Assembly (NCBI RefSeq): GCF_900104925.1
Contig: NZ_LT629735.1
Location: 186,001-250,000 of the forward strand
Origin: Opitutus sp. GAS368
GTDB lineage: Bacteria > Verrucomicrobiota > Verrucomicrobiia > Opitutales > Opitutaceae
DNA length: 64,000 bases
Reading direction: 5' to 3'
Below are positions 61,526 to 64,000 of the stretch, piece after piece. The translations under genes were made by a program, and so were the position numbers. The stretch's first letter is position 1. Each line of letters opens with the position of its first letter. The notes below the pieces were generated by a model. That model did no database searches, was not told the origin of the DNA, and saw nothing but the letters and a program-made list of their open reading frames with translations.

Positions 61526-61556
61526 GGTGGAACGCGTTGACCCCAACGCGTTGGGC
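61526..61556. repeat. Half GGTGGA-type repeat after rpoZ
   Basis: One arm only: GGTGGAACGCGTTGACCCCA and its hairpin partner AACGCGTTGGG. It begins after the terminator and ends 4 bp from the rpoZ stop codon. It resembles the left half of the element at 29918. Confidence 0.65.
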
Positions 61557-61560
61557 CGGC

Positions 61561-61761
61561 TCAGGCCGTGTGCAGCTCGTAGCTGATCTTGCCTTCGATG
61601 ACCTCGCGCAGGGCGATGTCCTCGGGGCTCAGCTTCTCGAGCGACTCGACGAGCGGACGGCTGCCGCGGCGGAGCTGCTTCACGCGGCGGGAAACCACGT
61701 TGATCAGGACGTTCGGGTCCTGGATGACTTTCTGGGCGTCGCGGATGTATTCGTCTCTCAT
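61561..61761 (-). CDS. rpoZ: RNA polymerase omega subunit-like protein
   Basis: A 66-residue protein likely to be omega, which supports assembly of beta' into RNA polymerase. The features are IQDPNVLINVVSRRVKQLRR, LSPEDIALREVIEGKISYEL and the small size, consistent with the N-terminal omega core that ends EIxxGKI. The ATG at 61761 begins MRDEYIRDAQKVI. It stands alone, followed by a terminator. Small size makes the call less than certain. Confidence 0.8.
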   Translation of the reverse strand: MRDEYIRDAQKVIQDPNVLINVVSRRVKQLRRGSRPLVESLEKLSPEDIALREVIEGKISYELHTA

Positions 61762-61892
61762 GGGTGGCGGCGGGAAATTTTTGTGAACGGATAGACCTAC
61801 GAGGGAAAAAAGGAGCGTCAAGGGGCAATTTGGGCCCGGCGCGGCCTTTCTTTTGGCTTTGCCGCGGGCCGCCAGCCTGTGAAACTGCCTGC

Positions 61893-62231
61893 ATGTTCGT
61901 GGCTTGGACAACCACCGCCAAACGCGCCGACGCCGACCGGCTGGCCCGCGGTGCGGTCGAGACGCACCTCGCGGCCTGCGCCCAGGTCGACGGACCGATC
62001 ACTTCTTACTATCACTGGGAGGGCAAGCTCGAGTCGGCCGAAGAATTCCGGGTGTGGTTTAAATACCTGCCGGGCAACGCCTCGGCGCTCAGCGGCTGGG
62101 TGCACAACCACCACCCCTTCGCCACGCCGCAATGGATTGAGCTCAGCGCCGAAAACGTGGGCGAAAAATACTTGTCATGGGCTATCGCCAACTCTACATC
62201 CGCACCCTTCCAAAGCCCGAAACCACGTTAA
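61893..62231 (+). CDS. cutA: CutA-like divalent ion tolerance protein
   Basis: A 112-residue trimeric CutA1-fold protein. The start FVAWTTTAKRADADRLARG and the conserved LAACAQVDGPITSYYHWEGK followed by EEFRVWFKY match the family. The usual substrate-interface residues ATPQWIEL are present. It was linked to copper tolerance in E. coli, but its role is still unclear. The ATG at 61893 is chosen because the first strand begins there. The C-terminal end is unusual (SAPFQSPKPR). The small basic protein gene follows after 14 bp. Confidence 0.87.
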   Translation: MFVAWTTTAKRADADRLARGAVETHLAACAQVDGPITSYYHWEGKLESAEEFRVWFKYLPGNASALSGWVHNHHPFATPQWIELSAENVGEKYLSWAIANSTSAPFQSPKPR

Positions 62232-62245
62232 TCCAAACCACTTTT

Positions 62246-62401
62246 ATGTCCCAACATCCCAGTCTCAAGTCCGGCGGCGGTCTCGTCGTGAAACGCAATG
62301 TCCTCAAGCGCTTCGAGCGCGTGGCCCTGCTCAAGAAGCGCGGCCAGTGGAAGGCCGGCGACCGCGTCCAGGGCCTCCGCAAGACCAAGGCCGACGTTTA
62401 A
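62246..62401 (+). CDS. Small basic protein, Verrucomicrobia/Chlamydiae type
   Basis: A 51-residue protein, highly basic: GGLVVKRNVLKRFERVALLKK then GQWKAGDRVQGLRKTKADV. It resembles a small basic protein family I know from Verrucomicrobia and Chlamydiae, whose function is not established. The charge suggests RNA or ribosome contact, but that is inference. The ATG at 62246 gives MSQHPSLKSGGG; codons upstream overlap the cutA gene. A strong terminator follows, so it ends the cutA transcript. Confidence 0.75.
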   Translation: MSQHPSLKSGGGLVVKRNVLKRFERVALLKKRGQWKAGDRVQGLRKTKADV

Positions 62402-62420
62402 TCGGCGAATTTTTCTGCCT

Positions 62421-62449
62421 GGCGGGCGTCCCACACGCCCGCCTTTTTT
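62421..62449 (+). terminator. Rho-independent terminator directly before a start codon
   Basis: GGCGGGCGT pairs with ACGCCCGCC across a short loop, followed by six T. It ends the cutA-small protein transcript. The DedA start codon follows the T tract after 4 bases, leaving no room for a ribosome binding site outside the hairpin. Confidence 0.85.
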
Positions 62450-62453
62450 ATTT

Positions 62454-63080
62454 ATGCACGACTTCTTCAAGCCCCTTCTGGATTGGTATCTGCAGTCGCT
62501 CGAAACGGGCGGTTACCCGCTGATCGTGCTGCTCATGTTCGTCGAAAGCACGTTCCTGCCGCTGCCAAGCGAGCTGATCATCCCGCCGGCCGCACACCTC
62601 GCCTACACCAAGGGCAACATGAGCCTGACCGGCATCGTGCTCGCCGGCGCTCTCGGCTCCTGGCTCGGCGCCACCGCGATGTATTGGGTGTCCCGCTGGG
62701 CCGGCCGGCCGTTCATCCTGAGGTATGGGAAATTTTTCCTCGTGACCGCCGAGAAGGTCGGGAAGGCCGAGCGCTGGTCCGCGGCCTACGGCAACTTCGG
62801 CATCTTCGCCTCCCGCCTCCTGCCCGTCGTCCGCCATCTCATCGGCATCCCGGCCGGCATCGTGCGCATGGATTACTGGAAGTTCTCCCTGTGGACCATC
62901 GTCGGCTCCGGCCTCTGGTGCGGCGTGCTCTGCTGGCTCGGCATCAAGGCCGGCCAGGACGAGGCGCTCATGAAGGGCGAGCTGCATGCGATCACCCTCT
63001 GGGGTGCGGCCATTCTCGGCGTCCTCGGCGTCATCTACTATTTCTTCGTTCACCGCCAGATGCAGGCGGGGAAAAAGTAA
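62454..63080 (+). CDS. DedA family membrane protein
   Basis: A 208-residue inner-membrane protein. DedA proteins flip lipids such as undecaprenyl phosphate or phosphatidylethanolamine across the membrane. Features are ESTFLPLPSELIIPPAAHLA, GSWLGATAMYWVSRWAGRPF, and the re-entrant region FASRLLPVVRHLIGIPAGI with the family arginines, then several membrane helices to VIYYFFVHRQMQAGKK. The first methionine of the conserved region is at 62454, 4 bases after a terminator T tract. A downstream start would cut the first helix. Confidence 0.9.
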   Translation: MHDFFKPLLDWYLQSLETGGYPLIVLLMFVESTFLPLPSELIIPPAAHLAYTKGNMSLTGIVLAGALGSWLGATAMYWVSRWAGRPFILRYGKFFLVTAEKVGKAERWSAAYGNFGIFASRLLPVVRHLIGIPAGIVRMDYWKFSLWTIVGSGLWCGVLCWLGIKAGQDEALMKGELHAITLWGAAILGVLGVIYYFFVHRQMQAGKK

Positions 63081-63108
63081 GCCCGCCCAGGCCGGCCGCG
63101 AGACTCTC

Positions 63109-63167
63109 CTGTAGCGCGCTCCATGAGCGCCGTCCCCCACCCCGGCGGTCACAGACCGCCGCCACAG
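63109..63167. repeat. TGTAG/CTACA palindromic repeat after the DedA gene
   Basis: A 59-bp element from CTGTAGCGCGCTCCATGAGC to AGACCGCCGCCACAG, with the hairpin GGCGGTCACAGACCGCC. It is close in sequence to the copies at 30529 and 49637 and starts 28 bp after the DedA stop. Confidence 0.8.
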
Positions 63168-63252
63168 GTTCTCCGGATCCGCCGTCATGACACTAATCCC
63201 TGTTGCCTCAGGCCAGCCGGCCGTGGCAAATTTTCGGCTCAATTCCACACCC

Positions 63253-64000
63253 ATGAGCTCCCCGAAGAAGAAAGTCGCCATCCTCACCGCGGGCGGACAC
63301 GCCCCCTGCCTCAGCGCCGCCGTCGGCCAGCTCATCCTGCACTACACGAAGCAGTGCCCCGACTGGGAGATCATCTGCTACCGCTCCGGCTACAAGGGCC
63401 TGCTCCTCGGCGACAGCATCAAGGTCACGCCCGAGATCCGCGCGCAGGCCGGCGTGCTGAAGCAATACGGCGGCAGCGTCATCGGCAACAGCCGCGTCAA
63501 GCTCACCAACGTCAAGGACGCCGTGAAGCGCGGCCTCGTGAAGGAGGGCCAGCTGCCCCTCAACGTCGCGGCCGAGCAGCTCACGAAGGACGGCGTCGAC
63601 ATCCTCCACACCGTCGGCGGCGACGACACGAACACCACGGCCGCCGACCTCGCCGCCCATCTCCAGAAGAACAACTACCAGCTCAACGTCATCGGCCTGC
63701 CCAAGACGATCGACAACGACATCATCCCCATCCGCCAGAGCCTCGGCGCCGTCACCGCCGCCGAACAGGGCGCGCGCTTCTTCTCCAACGTCGTCACCGA
63801 ACTCGGCGCCAGCGCGCGCATGCTCATCGTCCACGAGGTCATGGGCCGCAATTGCGGCTGGCTCACCGCCGCCACCGCCCGCGCCTACCAGGCCAGCCTG
63901 GCCTCGAAACCGTGGGTCCCGGGCATCGGCCTCGCCAAGGAGCGCTACGGCGTCCACGCCATCTATATCCCCGAGCTCGCCCTCGACGTGGAGGCCGAGG
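63253..64000 (+). CDS. pfp: PPi-dependent 6-phosphofructokinase, 3' end outside window
   Basis: First 249 residues of a phosphofructokinase that probably uses pyrophosphate, giving a reversible glycolytic step. The start is MSSPKKKVAILTAGGHAPC. The PPi-specificity residues are visible: GGDDTNTTAADLA has Asp where ATP enzymes have Gly, and PKTIDNDI has Lys where ATP enzymes have Gly. VHEVMGRNCGWLTAATA follows. No stop occurs before the window ends. It is on the plus strand after the DedA gene, with a repeat and about 85 bp in between. Confidence 0.93.
   Translation, partial: MSSPKKKVAILTAGGHAPCLSAAVGQLILHYTKQCPDWEIICYRSGYKGLLLGDSIKVTPEIRAQAGVLKQYGGSVIGNSRVKLTNVKDAVKRGLVKEGQLPLNVAAEQLTKDGVDILHTVGGDDTNTTAADLAAHLQKNNYQLNVIGLPKTIDNDIIPIRQSLGAVTAAEQGARFFSNVVTELGASARMLIVHEVMGRNCGWLTAATARAYQASLASKPWVPGIGLAKERYGVHAIYIPELALDVEAE

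Overview
The window is GC-rich, densely coded chromosomal DNA from a bacterium that most resembles the Verrucomicrobiota, probably an Opitutaceae-like organism. This is an inference from gene content: a 51-residue small basic protein of a kind I associate with Verrucomicrobia and Chlamydiae, a PPi-type phosphofructokinase, lipopolysaccharide glycosyltransferases, a DUF4254 protein and the GC-rich codon use. No rRNA, tRNA, CRISPR array or prophage was seen. No stretch over 300 bases lacks a gene, a pseudogene or a named element.

Layout. 1-8379 (+) is a nitrate-assimilation operon: siroheme nitrite reductase, a CysJ-type diflavin reductase, a fused ferredoxin/membrane-anchor subunit, a molybdopterin nitrate reductase, a MOSC protein and MobA. 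8340-15343 holds alanine dehydrogenase, a DUF885 protein, DHFR, a decayed beta-lactamase-type hydrolase, a gamma-class carbonic anhydrase homologue and a nucleoside transporter. 15482-18698 holds a lipoprotein, a ydbH-ynbE-ydbL-type envelope lipid-transport operon and a TPR protein. 18706-30000 is mostly housekeeping: glycogen phosphorylase, MutL, ArgH, OsmC, a PIG-L deacetylase, YmdB, a TolB-like protein and Mrp. 30171-37393 holds L33, a PTS-EIIA/diadenylate-cyclase fusion, an isolated nuoA, an M42 peptidase and the tig-clpP-clpX cluster. 37538-44982 holds tsaB, alr, a hybrid histidine kinase, a frameshifted IS481-family element, a fragment of a second alr 3' end, and ugd. 45042-49575 holds ftsH, tilS and serS. 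49689-56558 is a lipopolysaccharide core and lipid A locus. 56626-64000 holds a fused peptide-type ABC ATPase, a DUF4919 protein, trmL, a response regulator, thrB-smpB, rpoZ, cutA, the small basic protein, a DedA protein and the start of pfp.

A theme of the window is short palindromic repeats. One set is made of paired hairpins bounded by TGTAG/CTACA or GGTGGA/TCCACC. The other begins TCATTCTGAGCG. Almost every copy lies within about 60 bp of a stop codon. One copy sits in frame inside the diflavin reductase, one supplies the stop codon of the DUF885 gene, and one supplies the start codon of tilS.

The strongest leads for new biology are the EIIA/diadenylate-cyclase fusion, the in-frame and gene-end repeats, an N-terminal motif shared by nitrite reductase and its likely flavoprotein partner, the YdbH-type trio with a short YdbH, and the rearranged alr-kinase-IS-alr fragment locus.
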